Source: Schistocephalus solidus (taxonomy: Eukaryota > Platyhelminthes > Cestoda > Diphyllobothriidea > Diphyllobothriidae). Taken from it: 64,000 nt of DNA. The notes under the pieces are model-generated. The model saw only the letters and a program-made list of their open reading frames with translations. It ran no database searches and was not told the origin of the DNA. The position numbers and the translations under genes were made by a program. The DNA lies in assembly GCA_017591395.1 (NCBI GenBank), contig WEDG01007040.1, positions 62,001 to 126,000 on the forward strand. Reading direction: 5' to 3'. This document shows, piece after piece, positions 22,579-35,258 of the stretch; position 1 is the stretch's first letter; each line of letters starts with the position of its first letter.

Positions 22579-22686
22579 TTGACGCACCAGTGGTGATAGC
22601 GAAACCTAGGGCGCCAGCTTGGTTCTTTTAGGTAGCTATTGAGCGCTGTGGCAAGATTGACAAATCCGTAGCAGAGAAGGAAGAAC
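22579..22686 (-). CDS. kcc: KCC exon: TM10, [13 protein letters not shown] to SWRPRF
   Basis: Acceptor ctttaag before 22686; donor AA|gtacca after 22579 (a weak donor, fixed by phase). Reads [19 protein letters not shown] followed by [12 protein letters not shown]. The Tyr in CYGFVN corresponds to the TM10 tyrosine that contacts the second chloride in vertebrate KCCs (family knowledge, numbering not checked). 108 nt, phase 2 to phase 2, no interruption. The preceding AT plus G gives the Met of MFF. Confidence 0.93.
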
Positions 22687-25075
22687 CTTAAAGGTACAAA
22701 AGAACGCTTTACATTCAATTAATGGAAAAAGGAGAAAAACGACGCAATTCACGCCAAAAGACGCAGGATAGAATTGCATCTGGAGATCTCAGCAGAAATA
22801 AAGTGGAATGGAACATAATTTTTACTAGCCACCATCGTGTGACTTGTCGGCTTCAAATTAACAAACTTTGAGCATTTAAAAAACAGGATAGAGATCCAAT
22901 TACCGTTATGATTAGTAAAGCGACGTGGGTTTAGACAGGAAAAAGTGTGAACATTCCGAGTTTCGGCCTAAATATTTAGGTAAAAAAATTCGCATACATT
23001 AGTTATTATAAAATTCATTATTAGTTAATATACTGACGAAACAGATACTAGATAAAATCCCAGACACGCGTGTTTAGTCGACCTTGAGTCGCTGCACGAC
23101 GCAGCAGCGAATGGTTTGGCTCAAAATTGGTTCTCCCAGCGTCCTTAGTGTGTTTCCAGAGCAGTTGCTAGATTCCAATTTCGAAACGTTCCTGAAAAGG
23201 TTTGTTCCAAAGGATTTACTCCAAGTTTGCGAATAAATGTTTTTCCGGAAAGTAAACAAGGCTGTAGTAGATATTATTTCGGTCCAGGAAGGAACCTAGT
23301 TCGGCTTTCTATTTGCATCGTCCGATCTTTTACTTTAACAGACTGCTGAACATTCTACATTACCACAAAAAAGAACAAGGTCAGTGGGTTTAGGTACTCT
23401 TGTGGGCCTCTGATCAAAGCAACCATGCTGCTAGGTGGGTAATATCCCAAAGTGGAAGGATACAGCTGAGATAGTTTCCTGATTTCTCATAGGCCACAAT
23501 TACATTTAAGAAGGTTTGTTTACCCTCGGTTATTAGAGACAGATACTTAATACTCTCAAATACACCATCATGTCTGATGATTTAGAGGCATATCAGAAAA
23601 AATATCTTCCACTGTTATTGCTTACGTTGCTTCCCAGTTTACTGGTTGCCGAAAATTTTCAGATCAGCGTATTTGTGTCTTGTTTATTATATGTGTGGCA
23701 TCCATGCTACTATTCTCAGTGTCTGATGCGCACGATGTCCGCTTGCCTTTATCTATCTCCGTCATCGGCCACCTTCCTCTCCATAACACATTTCCAGGGT
23801 TGCTGCCAGGGCTTCTCACAGGGAAGGCAGCACACTAAGTAGGAAACTGGATAATTCGAAGCCTTTGCTCGGCTTGGTGACGCCAGAACGGCACAGACGG
23901 TGCAGTCGAAATCATCGTCACCTTAAAACAGGCTAAAAACCAGATTTTTAGGGTTCATCTTACTTCAATAAGATTTTAATGTCACCTTTATCCGGTCGAG
24001 CAGGTGAATAGGCACCCCGTGACCTCGCGTCAAAATTCCAAGGGGTTAAGGTAAACATGAGTGATAGGCCACTAAAGTACGTGACCAGCCGGAATTTAGC
24101 GCAAGAGTAACTGTCATCGAGGTATTTATTCCCGCGTATAACCCCTGACCCTTCCGCTGCGGTAAAACTCTAGCTATTCTCCCATTGTTCACGCTTTGAT
24201 GTATGGGCCATGAATAAGCAGCAATTTGGGGGCTTGAATTAGTTCGGCGCATGAGGAAGCTCGACCCAGCATTCAGTTTTGAGCATGAAGAATGAGTTTC
24301 GCTAGCAGTTTTCTCCCCGAAGAAATCTGAACGTGCCAGTAAAGATTCTTGTCACGTACGCAGTCTAAAACAAAATGAACAGATGTATCGCTGATCCTAA
24401 TAATCTGCAGTCGGCAAACGCAGCAAATTTCGAAACAACAATGAAACCCCTTAACCATAACATTCTTTTTCTGAATGAAACGTGGTTGTATTAACTGTTT
24501 AGAGCACGGGCATGAAAAATAAGATCAGTTGGAAGTGAATCATACGAGGGTTAGGACCTAACCGTTTAAATAATGGTCTAAATGATACAACTATTCCCTT
24601 TTGTCAGAAACTGTATGAAGTGTATTCTCGTGTCAAACCTTCGAAAACCAGTTCTGCGCAGAAACCCTGACAACGGATTGAAGGAACATAGGCAGACATT
24701 GGACAAATATCCAATAAAATACTCTCTTTTTTCTCTAAACCGTCTTAGGGTGGGTTGAGACAGAGGTATAACCAATAATTTTCCTAGATTTAAAGTTGAT
24801 CTAATCATTGCGCAGATCCCACAGACGCAGGTGGGTGGACCCATAACGTAAAAAAGGAGGCAAATTACATCGGACTAGCGGTAACAAGCGACTCCTGAGA
24901 GGACAATCGAATTATAGGTAAGAGATAAATAACTTGACCCTGGTTTAAGCTTGACGTCTGCCTATTCTAATATTTTTTGGTTTGACAAAACCTACCACCT
25001 CGCTCGAGGTGGGCACAAAAGTAAGAAAAAAACGACAGGAGAGTGAAGATCTTTAAGTGTACAGTCTGTCACCAA
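22687..25075. other. intron sequence, nothing recognised
   Basis: About 2.4 kb without a feature I can name; open frames are short and lack motifs. Confidence 0.4.
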
Positions 25076-25199
25076 ACTAATGACATGTCAACCGAAATCG
25101 TGAAATATATTTTCAACGAGGAGGGATTGCACCGCCCACTTAAGTAATGCTTCCTCATTGAAAACGAATTTCAGATTGTCTGTTGACATTTCATGAGAT
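25076..25199. mobile_element. 124-bp miniature inverted-repeat element
   Basis: Two arms of about 45 bp (25076-25121 and 25155-25199) are inverted copies: TGACATGTCAACCG on the left against CATGAAATGTCAACAG on the right in reverse complement, followed by TATTTTCAACGAGG against CGTTTTCAATGAGG. The outer sequence resembles the termini of the element at 60168-61223 (CATGAAATGTCTATCG), so it is probably a miniature of that family. Confidence 0.65.
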
Positions 25200-25324
25200 C
25201 AGTCACTGACTGCACGCATCAAAACAGTCAACGGAGTGAAAGTGAGGAGAAATAAGTGAGAGCATGTCCTTTGGACACGAGAAAGGTGATGTACTTTACT
25301 GGCAGAAAAGTGAACAACGCTTAC

Positions 25325-25498
25325 ATTGTGATGAGAGGGGTAATGGCATCAATGGAAGCGATCAAGATGGCTGACTGGCTTATTGCGTATGTGAGCAACT
25401 GGGCGCGCAGAGGCTCCCCACGTTTGGTCAAGACCTTGAAAGGCGCCAGGAAGGGGATGACATCATCCTGTGCAATGGCCTGCAAAGACGTGGAGACC
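25325..25498 (-). CDS. kcc: KCC exon: SPRLLQAIA loop and TM9, with one-base frameshift
   Basis: Acceptor gctttag before 25498 and donor AT|gtaagc after 25325. By phase the exon opens G-SPRL, but the rest (LQAIAQDDVIPFLAPF, RAQLLTYAISQSAILIASI, DAITPLIT) is read one frame away. One extra T in the CTTTGC at about 25484-25487 would restore SPRLLQAIA, exactly the family sequence. Length 174 is one short of the phase-compatible 175, which agrees. I read this as a one-base deletion, likely a base-calling or assembly error; a real disabling mutation is the alternative. Confidence 0.88.
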
Positions 25499-25830
25499 CT
25501 AAAGCAGGAAGGATGACTGTTAAGTTAGTATTCTCGAAAGACACTCAGAACTGCTTATAATGGGGCGTTGCCGTCAGATAGAGATTTAGCCGGCGTGACT
25601 GTTTGGGAAGATGGGGTCAACAGAAAGGAAAAGAATGAGTGACGTGGTGCATTTTCGTCATGGCAAAGTGAATCGGGACTGCTAATAATAATGATGTGTC
25701 TCGGCGGACCATTGATGATAACGTTAAAAATTTATAGGAGCTGCCGAACCGGATTCTTAAAAAATGTAAATAACTGCGATAACAATCTTTATCCACATAC
25801 GTCCTCCCAGTACTCCCAAATTGATTTTAA
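25499..25830. other. intron sequence, nothing recognised
   Basis: Acceptor side of the KCC exon at 25498; no further feature. Confidence 0.4.
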
Positions 25831-25831
25831 C

Positions 25832-26045
25832 AAGACACAGGTATAGAAGCCCCAACTCCAGGGACCTCGCGCTAAGTTGTAGGAGGGTTATGTTTAGTGT
25901 TGAGACTAGGATTAGGGCTAAAGTATGTTTAGAGTTAAGGTCATAGTTAAGGTTTGGTTTAGGACACGGATATATTTGATGTCCCCGGAATTTAGCACAA
26001 GGCCTCCCTCCCGTATTACTGGGAGTTCATGTTCCGTGTCTGACT
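25832..26045 (+). mobile_element. MITE-C copy with telomere-like interior
   Basis: Left end about 25832-25856 (CAAGACACAGGTATAG) pairs in reverse complement with the right end about 26020-26045 (TTCATGTTCCGTGTCTG). The interior is degenerate GGATTAGGGCTAAAG / GAGTTAAGGTCATAGTTAAGG. No coding capacity. Confidence 0.55.
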
Positions 26046-26112
26046 GTGATAGTTTTCATAGGAAAAGAACTTCTATGGAAAAAGTGCCAAAAGGTTAGTT
26101 GAAGAGATCTGC

Positions 26113-26372
26113 AAACAGAAAATGAATATAGGAACATCACTGATTTTTCCCTACTCCGAGGGTCTTGCGCTAGTGTCCTATAAGATCGCAGTTACTGTTA
26201 ACTTTGAGGAAAGGGTTAAGGTGGGGTTTTATGTTATGGGTAGGGTCAAGTTTGCGTTTTAGGTTAGAATTAGCATTGGATTTATAGCTATGGCTCGATA
26301 ATACTTACGCTTTCTGGAATTTCACTCACTGTCACCAGCATTACTTCGGGGTTCCTATTCCCATGTCTCAGT
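26113..26372 (+). mobile_element. MITE-C copy with telomere-like interior
   Basis: Right end at about 26345-26370 (GGGGTTCCTATTCCCATGTC) is a good terminal repeat; the left end (CAGAAAATGAATATAGGAAC, about 26115) is its diverged inverted counterpart. Interior: AAGGGTTAAGGTGGGG, GGGTAGGGTCAAG, TTTTAGGTTAGAATTAG. Confidence 0.55.
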
Positions 26373-27350
26373 ACTGCTCACAACTCCTCCCCCCGCAATA
26401 AAAATTCAAAAAGCGTAACCTGTGTACGAGACATGCAACGTTGAAGCGTGACCTGGAGCCTAGGTGGCTACATAATCTGGAGCCAAAGAACCCAAACTGC
26501 CATTGGTTTCAACACGATTAGCCAGGTGGGTATAAATTAGCGAGTGCGAAAGCCACACATCCGAGCAAATATGCCAATTTTTCGCTGATTTACTCGCGAG
26601 CTCGGAAGAAAATGAATCGCAGAATTTGTAAGGAAGCCGCCTTGGTAATGACTGGCTTTTGAATTTGAGCAGCCATTTTTTTCTCCCTACTCACGTGGGA
26701 ATTCTGGTACCTTTGCACTACTCTGCCTATTTTCCTTTGATATACTGATCTTTCTTTTCCCTTTTTGTCTGAACTACGATCATGAGGTCATCTGCCATTC
26801 GAGCTTCAACAAAACACACGATATGGAGCTACTGTTGTTAAAAAAGGACACAATAAGACTGAAGTGATTTGCTTTCAAACTGATCGAAAATATTCATCAC
26901 ACAGTATGAACTTACGTCAACGTAAACTTTTAGGCTTTGGTGATTTTTTTCCTTTGCTGTTCGTATTGACGTCCTTTTTGATCATATTTTGATCAATCAC
27001 CCAAAGCTTTTCTCGTTAAGAAACAGAACTCAATTGTACGCCTTTAATACTTCAGTGTTATAAGGCCTCCCAAAAATATATTCCCCTCCTAAGCGTGTGC
27101 TGTTAACCAAAGCCGAGAGGAATATGTAGGTTCGCAGTACGTGCCTTCACAACATTTGTTTGCTTCAGACTTCTATATCTTGCAGTAACCTCACCTTCCT
27201 CAAACAATAAAACGTCAAAACGTGCTCTAGCTACGTTACAAAATTTTGAAATGCAAAGTTTAATAGTTTTGTCCTCTTGATATCGTTATGGTTAGAAATG
27301 ACAGAACTTCTTCTGTCTATCTAAAAAATTTTTAACGTAAAAAGGAACTC
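26373..27350. other. intron sequence, nothing recognised
   Basis: About 1 kb; the last part may belong to the 5' side of the reverse-transcriptase fragment that follows. Confidence 0.35.
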
Positions 27351-27360
27351 CTCTACAAAG

Positions 27361-28099
27361 TAGGCCTACCTGATAGTCTAAAGAACGTTAATGCCCTAAT
27401 AGAAAGGGAAATTACCAGACTGAACGACCGGTTTGTTAGTCAAATTGCTGCCTACACGTTTACCCCATATTTTCCTTTTTTCCCTACCGAACTTTGGAGG
27501 AGACTCAGGCGTCTCATTGGCCAACATAGCACACTGGCAAATGTGAAAGCTACAGTAGACTTTAAATTAAAAAAAGTTTAGCTTTAATCCCAATGAGTCC
27601 AATATCCGCTCAAACTACATTTCCCTACTACTATGCGTCTCCTCTCCTATGTATGTGGAGAAACACCTTAACAGGATCAGTGCTTCAACAGCTGCCAGGC
27701 CGGATGGTGTCTCATCATTTCTCATTAAATCTTGCTGCTCTCAGTTAGCCCCTGTTTTGACACACATTACTAAAATGTCCTTCAAGGAGTCCAGTATTCC
27801 TTATGCACAGCGTACAGCAAGAACCACTCCTATCACTAAAAATCCATTAATTTTGGTCTTAAATATTTTCGTCCAATCGCCTGCTCTTCCACACTACAGA
27901 GGCTTGCTACCCGAGTTGCATTCGATATTATAATGCCTTTCCCTCCGTATTTTTCCGAACGCTTACAATTGGCACACAAAGCGAGGCGTAATACTCAAAA
28001 TGCTTTTGACCTTGTGGTTCATTCTCTTCTAAGAGATATAGATAAGGGTTCGTCAAAGTTTCAGCTTATCCCCTCATCTCTTCTCTCATCCCACTGATA
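27361..28099 (+). pseudogene. LINE reverse transcriptase fragment of a second clade
   Basis: The frame at 27649-27930 reads LNRISASTAARPDGVSSFLI and KSCCSQLAPVLTHITKMSF, the RT segment with the usual S.A.GPDG..S.LLK.C...LAP.L. pattern; a frameshift later RT resumes as YFRPIACSSTLQRLATRVAF, then AHKARRNTQNAFDLVVHSLL, stop near 28099. This differs from the zinc-finger LINE and looks closer to jockey/CR1-type elements (inference). Upstream, 27361-27520 shows probable linker sequence. It is antisense to the KCC gene and ends about 68 bp from the exon donor at 28166. Confidence 0.75.
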
Positions 28100-28166
28100 A
28101 CTTGACACCGTAACACGACTCTCTCTCACTCTCTCTGAGGTAAAAAACAACAAAAAGGCTGCTTAC

Positions 28167-28285
28167 CGGTGAGACACTGCAGACCGGCACCAATGCTGGC
28201 TAACAAAGTTCCGATCCTGATAACCCAGAAATGCGGCCAGGCGAGAGCAGCAACCAACATTTCACCTCCCATCGATTCGCCAAAT
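28167..28285 (-). CDS. kcc: KCC exon: TM8 region, FGESMGG to GLQCLTG
   Basis: Acceptor ctttcttccttgtgctctgctag is an excellent pyrimidine tract; the donor is G|gtaagc. Encodes FGESMGGEMLVAALAWP, then WVIRIGTLLASIGAGLQCLT. The GAGLQ.LTG run is diagnostic for the KCC branch. 119 nt, phases 2 and 1, uninterrupted. It follows the longest intron of the gene (28286-44638, about 16.4 kb), which holds the decayed LINE and the DUF4806 remnant; a foreign reverse-transcriptase fragment on the opposite strand ends about 68 bp beyond its donor. Confidence 0.95.
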
Positions 28286-28990
28286 CTAGCAGAGCACAAG
28301 GAAGAAAGAAGATGGACCAAAGTTAGAAGATGAACAATGATCACCTCGTTGGCTAAAACCTGGAATGAAATGGATTTTAAACCTCCCATGGACTATAGTG
28401 CAAGAGTCGGTCAATCCCAGGTAAGCACTGAAAAACAGTCGCAATCGACAATTTTTAAAAATTCAGAAAAAGGAGCCTTGCAGGGCCAGGTAAAGTACAC
28501 AAGTAATTCTGATTAATCGCCTCTGTGATGGCGCTACGTACTGCAATAAGAATAAGGTAAGCTGTGTCTTCGTCAAGGACCAACTCCTTCTGTTTTCGGA
28601 CTTGTTGTGAGAAAGGAAAACCGGTATCGTAGTTATTTAGGACTTACTTTTTTAACAATATATGAAACAGCTTAGAACAAACTCCAGTCCATACGAATAA
28701 AAAAATTACCAAAAAGAGCCGTACTACTCTATATTCCGATGATTCAAACTTTCAGCTAGCATATCAAAATTTTTTTAAAGTTAGCTTTTGCGTTCGTAAA
28801 AGCGACTGATAGCTTCTGGTGGGAGAGGAGTGGGAGGGGAAGCTAAATGCATGTTCGTTCCACGCAAATTAGTATGATTTTCCCAGGCGGGAGGTGGATT
28901 ACACAAAAATTGTTTTAAAAAACTACTTGAAATCTCGAAAAAAGCCCTACTCAAGAAAAATTCCAGACGAGACTCTTCACCTTATGCTTT
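28286..28990. other. start of the 16.4-kb KCC intron, nothing recognised
   Basis: About 700 bases without a recognisable element. Confidence 0.4.
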
Positions 28991-30440
28991 GATTAATTGA
29001 AGTGCAACCGACTGCGTGCGTCTGTTGGTCTTCACGTGCTCGCAGCCCGCGATGAAACAAAGAACTTCTTCGTATTTACGAAGGACGTTTGTGGCCACAT
29101 ATCCAAGGGTTATGTGTTGCTACTCATTTCCAATGAAACAACCCGCCACGTTGAGCACTTCAGGGGCGTCCTCAATCGCCCATCCATAGCACGCGATGAA
29201 GCCATCAACAAACACCCTCAAAAAAAAACCAACGCAGGCCTCGACCGTCCACACTCACCGCTAGAAACCCATAAACCTTTACGCCAGACCATCAGCGGCA
29301 AAAAATTGGGCACTTACCCAATCCCGACCAAAGTGCGCTAATATGGCACTCCTCAGTTCATGGAAAAACCTACTTTGCTATCCCAGGGAATGTGGATAGT
29401 ACTTCAAAGCCCGCAGGACTTTGAGGATGATTCCATCGTCCAGTTCGACATATAAAATGTCAACAGTCAACTCTGTGACACCCACAGAGGTAGCTGCCTT
29501 CAAGGCACTGTAGGCAACATCTTTGTCCACGTCCTACTCAATCGCTTAAACCTTTAACTGGAGCAAGGACTTCTCCCTTAAAGTCAATATGGATTTAGAA
29601 GGAACCTCAAAAATATGACCTTCACTGACCATCAAAGACAAGAGAAATACCAGTTAAAAACAACAGCCAGATGCTATACCGATTTCGTAGATTTCATAGC
29701 TGCCCTCGATACGATGGCATGTGAAAAAATACGAAAATATTCGGCAGCCCTTTACATTCTACACAGACGGGCAATGGGGCAGTCTCGAAGGCATTTGCAG
29801 TGACAAGTGGATTGAAGAAGGGTTGTGTACATGCTGCGCAGGTCTACCGCCATGCTGATAAATACGTACTCCTAAGTCCGGCCTCAAAAACTTCGAAGTG
29901 ACACGGCAACAAGGTGGTTGCGCATAAATCAGCCCCAGCTAATGAGTAAAAAGGCGTCAAGGACCAGCGTGAATGGAACTTCTTTAGCAGCCTTGGAAAA
30001 ACTCGCCAAGTAGCGCAGTAAATGCTCGAGAAATCACAGGATTGACGACGAAAATGCAAGTCCTATGCTCGAATCTAGCCAGGCTTTTCACCGGCACTCA
30101 GTTTCGTATCGCCGCGTTCTTTACTTGCGTAGAAACTAAAGCAGCACCTAGACGCTGCTGAGACATGGACAGTATACGAAAACCAAGCAAGGACAAGCAA
30201 CCACTCATCCCCTTTACAGAATAACAGATCTGAGATGGCAAGACAGAGTCTCCAAAAGTGGGGGGAGGGTTCTGGAAAGAACCGGCATGCTCAGTATCCA
30301 CACCTAATTGAGTTATACACAACTGCGTTGGGGTGGCCACGTTGTTAGGACGGATGAGAAGCAAGTGAAGAAACAGCTATTTAAGATTTGCGAAAATTCC
30401 CACTGAAGGCTTCCGAAGACCAGTTGGCGAACATACGCAT
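28991..30440 (+). pseudogene. Decayed second copy of the zinc-finger LINE (RT part)
   Basis: Peptide fragments follow the order of the copy at 3322-4900: ETKNFFVFTKDVCGHISKG, RHVEHFRGVLNRPSIARDEA, ISGKKLGTYPIPTKV, then DFVDFIAALDTMACEKIRKY (motif A equivalent, with the second catalytic-region residues lost) and nucleotide similarity AGATGGCAAGACAGAGTC at about 30235 and CACGTTGTTAGGACGGATGA near 30340. Many stops and shifts; the FADD box was not found. Much older than the copy at 1.85-6.0 kb. Confidence 0.78.
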
Positions 30441-33400
30441 GCTGTTAATAAATTCTCATCAGGCCAGCACGTTTATATGAAGATGGAGTACCAAAAATGC
30501 GATCAATCATGCTCGTTTTTTCATACAAGTGGGACGCGTAAAGGGGAGGGGGGAGCAATAAATGACAGTGGTGTGGGAAAACGGGGGAGGGGGGGGGGCG
30601 AGCGGAGGAGTGCACGCAGTCAAGCGGTCGTCGTTCATGTTGAACACGGAGCTTGCAGGTCCTTTTATGCGCACAAGCCCGGCTTCCTCAACCTGATGGC
30701 AGTCACTTTTGGTGTTGCTAACAGGCGCGGAGCCAGTTTCTTGTGCTAGTATGGTGAGACCTTATGAATAACACAAAAGGCTTCGTTGGAGTCCACACAA
30801 TGCCCGGAGTTAAGAACAATGCATGTGAGAATAGCGGTATTTATGCTATTAGCTTTGCATTTTTTCAGCCATGCTGGGAGGCGATTTTTTGCAGTGAAAA
30901 AAATTAGCAGTGCATCTTCCTCATCCACGTTATCCGCGTCGTGCTCCAAATGCAATACAAAACAAGATGACCCAAGTCAGGGTCGAGGTTGATGTGGCTA
31001 AAGTCATGCCTGCGCGTAGCTCAAGTGCTGACCCTTAACCATAGAGGGGCCCAATCTCGAACGAGGGAACGTGGAAGCTCAAAAAGGTGAGGGTGTCACA
31101 TGAAAAAGGAAAGGCTGCGGGTTGGTTTCAGTTGCGAGCAGGTACAATTCCTCCCTCTCCCCCCCCCACCCCCGAAAAGTTGGATACTATCTAACCCAAA
31201 AAGTTTACCTCATTGTGATAATTCAGAGGAAGGTTTAGTGTTTTGTGGTGAATTCAGGTCTGAATCCAAACTGAAAGGATCTCACTCTCTTTTCCATGTA
31301 TTGGATTGTCTAATAAGTCTTTACGATTGTTCAAAATGCCATTTTACCGCTTAATTGCTAATTTGTGGCAAGAGTTGCCCCTTGCACAAAAGCAATTTCC
31401 TCCCAAGGAATGCCACTATCATAATTTACCTGCCACATTTAATTTCTTATTTTTCGCCTCCCCTGTCTTCCCTCTGTCATGAACCAGTCACCTGTATGAG
31501 CCCGTTGCACAATTGATGACGGATGGTGATAACCAGACTGAACGCATGCTCGGATCGCGTATACATGAGAACGTGAGCTAGATGTGCGAAGACGCAACGA
31601 ATCAGCGCAAGTTATTGCCACACCCATGAAACTTCGCAGCTGTCAAGATAATCGACTATGCCGGAAAAAAGACGAGCCCAGACTTGACTGAAGCCTGGTT
31701 CACAGATGGGAATTTGATTAATCGATATATCGATTTGGTGCCGGCGCAGAGATCCCTGGGCCGTCACCTCCACACTTCCACCACTGATTATTAAGTTATG
31801 CGCCTTTTCTGTGGCTGCTGCTGCTGCTGCTATCGCCAAAGGTGAACTCCTGCACGAGTTCAGAAGCTCGGAATAAAAAACGCTTCCGGTGCTCGACCAG
31901 TCTTCTCCTTTACTCGTGGTGACGGAGATTTTTGTGCAGTGGCCGATGGGATGTGCAAAATTCGTCTACATTATGTCATACGCAGTCGAACAGTTATGCA
32001 AACTCAGCACAGTTCATTTCGGCCTAGCACAACGGCGCGGGAAGCCGATCACAGTGGCAGTCTCATGGACAGATGTCGGCCTCGGTGGGCAAGGTAAAAT
32101 TCATGTAAACTCAGTGGGACCTTAGACCAGTTCAGTTAAGATGAAGACCCTTCGACAGCAGTTTGTAATGTAACTCCGGATATACGCAAAAATGTAACTA
32201 AAAGGTCAGTGGCAGTCCTCTGGCTCGAAGTACTATTTAGATGGTATCTGCTGCAAGGATTTACTGAGAGCTTGAAAGTACTGACAAACATGATGTCTCC
32301 CTCTCTATTAAGTATACCAAAGTGTTTACGCCAAACTCGTATGCAAAAAAACCCAGCATATTTGAAGACGACAAAAACCCGCAAAAACGCGAGCTTTGTC
32401 ACCAGTTTAAAGAGCTGTCTCGTATACGACGTGGTCACGGGAATTAAACATTCGACTGTAAAGCTCTAACCAGGCACTGTCAATAAAATAAACACCTGAA
32501 ATGTAAAATCAGCAAATGGCGGAATAGTCGTTGCATAATTCCTGAGGACACACTAACCTAAACAAGCCGTATTTCGTCCTGAAACCAATTCAACCGCTAA
32601 AACGTATCTCGCAAGACACAGTAACTCTTATGGGCGATCTCGCGTAGTACATAACAATGAACAGCCGTTGCCGCTTTTCGAAAATCCAGTTGCAAAACAA
32701 ATTCCCCGTAGTGCTCGCATAGGAAGCGCATATTTACCATGATCGACGGGAATAAAGTTAAGCCGACTGGACAGGATGGGGAAACTGTTAGACATGACAG
32801 CGATCGGTAGGGTGATAGCGAAGGACGCCACAGTTACGTCGATAAGGCCAGCAACCAACTAGCTACTGCCGCAGTGGTTTAACCCCCAGCCCTCGCAAAA
32901 AAGTTCCAAAACAGAGCTGCGGTAATCCAGCCTCTGGGATAAATTTGCAGTCTCAGGCTCTAAAATTGATTCTACTGATGAAAACTACTTCCGTTCTGCG
33001 CGGCAGTGAGTCCCTTCATTGCACAACACATTGTTGGATAATAAACAGTAGTGTGCGGGCGGGTCAGATACCTCACGCGTGGCGCCAAAAGAAAGACCCA
33101 AGGAGTCTCGATAAAACGCCAGAAAGGGAACAGAAGCTCAGATAAGTGGCCACATTATATCAACGTACAGTCAGCTGGAAATAACATAAATTAAGAGAGC
33201 AGTCGCACCAATCGCACAGGGAGGGACAGAACTGAATTACGAGCAGGGGTAGCATGCAATGACATGGACAGAAAAAAAAATTTAATTTTACTACAATACT
33301 AGCTACGAACAGCGCATAGACCATCACATGCCAAGATATCTGTTGAGGACGCACGCTCTCCTGCTGGAACTCCCCCCATATTAGCATCCAGGAAGACAGT

Positions 33401-35258
33401 AAGGTATGCACAGGATACAGTTGTTTTATGCCTCGTTTATGGTACGGTATCGACAGTTTACAAAAAGGCTTAGAACTTTATTTTCCATTTTCAAATGCAA
33501 GCCGTCTTTAAAAGCCACCAACATATTATTAATTCAAGATTGTCTCGATATATCTCAACATCAGCGCCTGCCAGCACCTCACTTAGGAAGAAGTAACGAG
33601 ACAAAGTGAGTGAATTTTGCCAAGATTACACGAAACCTTGTGATAAATCAACTGGGCAAGTCCCTGTTAGAATCCTGCATAATGCTTCAAGATACGCGGA
33701 AGAATTTGAACATATTTCAAAGCAAAGCGCCGATGCCTTCGGAATTAAATTGAAATACCTGCGAGTCAAACAAATGGAGCTATCCACATATTCACACAGC
33801 TGACTGCCTTGGCTGTGATGGCTTAGAGGTACAACAGCAGGATATAGGTTAGGAATATGCAGTTCTACTCACAGAAGAGCCTTTCTGGAGATTTTCGTTC
33901 TCGTTTCGAAAAAAGGTCACCTTAAAATGCGTTCCGGTAGGGTATACTGAGTTATTGCTCCACCTAAGAATGATATTTAAATGTAAACCTTGGTTTTCCC
34001 GAAGAGGGGATCCCGTTAGCAGTATCTCGAGAGTAAATAATATGGCATGAAGGGCCAACCGCTTTGCCTGTGTTACACGTTACGTTAGTGAAAGGTATAG
34101 TTCTGACAATAGCGGAGGATCCTGATCCAAAATGCAATCAGTAACCAAAAATAGCAAAAAACCGGGCCAGCTCTACGCTACTTTTGAAGTACATGTCTGA
34201 AACAGAAATAAATAAATCCCGCTCCCACATTAAAAGTTCAGCGAATGACTGCTAAGATGAGGAAAAAACAGTTGAGAAAGGTGTCCATGAAAAAAAATGA
34301 AACAGTTCGCAATGAGTGACACTTGACACTTGAGACGTTAAATGACCCAAACACCGTTCGATCATGAGTACGGACAAAGATTGGTCTAGTAGCAGTGCTC
34401 GAGCAATTTATAAACAAAGACTTAACAATTCATTCCTAATATCGGCCACGGCCTATCCATACCCAGCTAGGCTTATGCATATACATGGCTGGTGTTAATT
34501 TGCGTAAGCACTAAATTTAAAACGTATTTCGTTAGTTAGTTTGCTTGTACTTTAAAAATCCTCTATTTTTTGAAATTACGAATCAAGCCAGATGTCCGAG
34601 CATCAGCCTTCGAATAAAGTAATGTCACGGAACGAGATGGCCTGTAAAACAAAAGTTGCAGACAAATTCTGCTGAACGTCAACCAATTGAAGAAAGGTGA
34701 CTATAGATAGAATGCGGTTATTGTTGCGAGGTTAAGAGAAAAGTTCGTGTGGATGTGCATAGTAAAATCAAACAATAACAGAAATTTACGGGTGACTTTG
34801 TTCATTAAAAAGATTTACCTACAGAATGTATCACCTTTCCCAAAGAGATACAAGGTTTCCAAATCTGTTTTATAAAAGGTTGTCTTCAGAAGCGAAATAT
34901 CGGTCACCGCCAAATTAAATCTCTTAGTGTAAAAATTTCTTTTTAACATGTTACTATCTAGCGCCAAGAAAAGGCCGATAACTGCTGGGAAAATACAGGG
35001 GACGAAGCAACATGCCCCACCATCATAACGCGAGAATCCTATGAGGGCGTTAGTACTTCAGCATGAGATCTTGTAAAATAAACCTCTCTTCCTTTTAGGA
35101 ATTCCTTCAGGCCTCTGAAGTGACCATCCACTTGCATAGACTACACTTCAGCGCTGATAAGTTGGTGTTCGTAGAGGGACTGAAAGCTAACAATGCAGCA
35201 GTTCAACCGTCGTTTGCCACGACGATGTCCACCGTGTGCCCAACAGCATAGTGGAAGT
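30441..35258. other. intron sequence, nothing recognised apart from G/C tracts
   Basis: About 4.8 kb. G-rich tracts at 30543-30553 and 30583-30598, a C-rich tract at 31151-31174, a (CTG)5 at about 31815-31832 and a 16-bp perfect palindrome AATCGATATATCGATT at about 31719-31736. No gene or repeat family identified. Confidence 0.4.
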
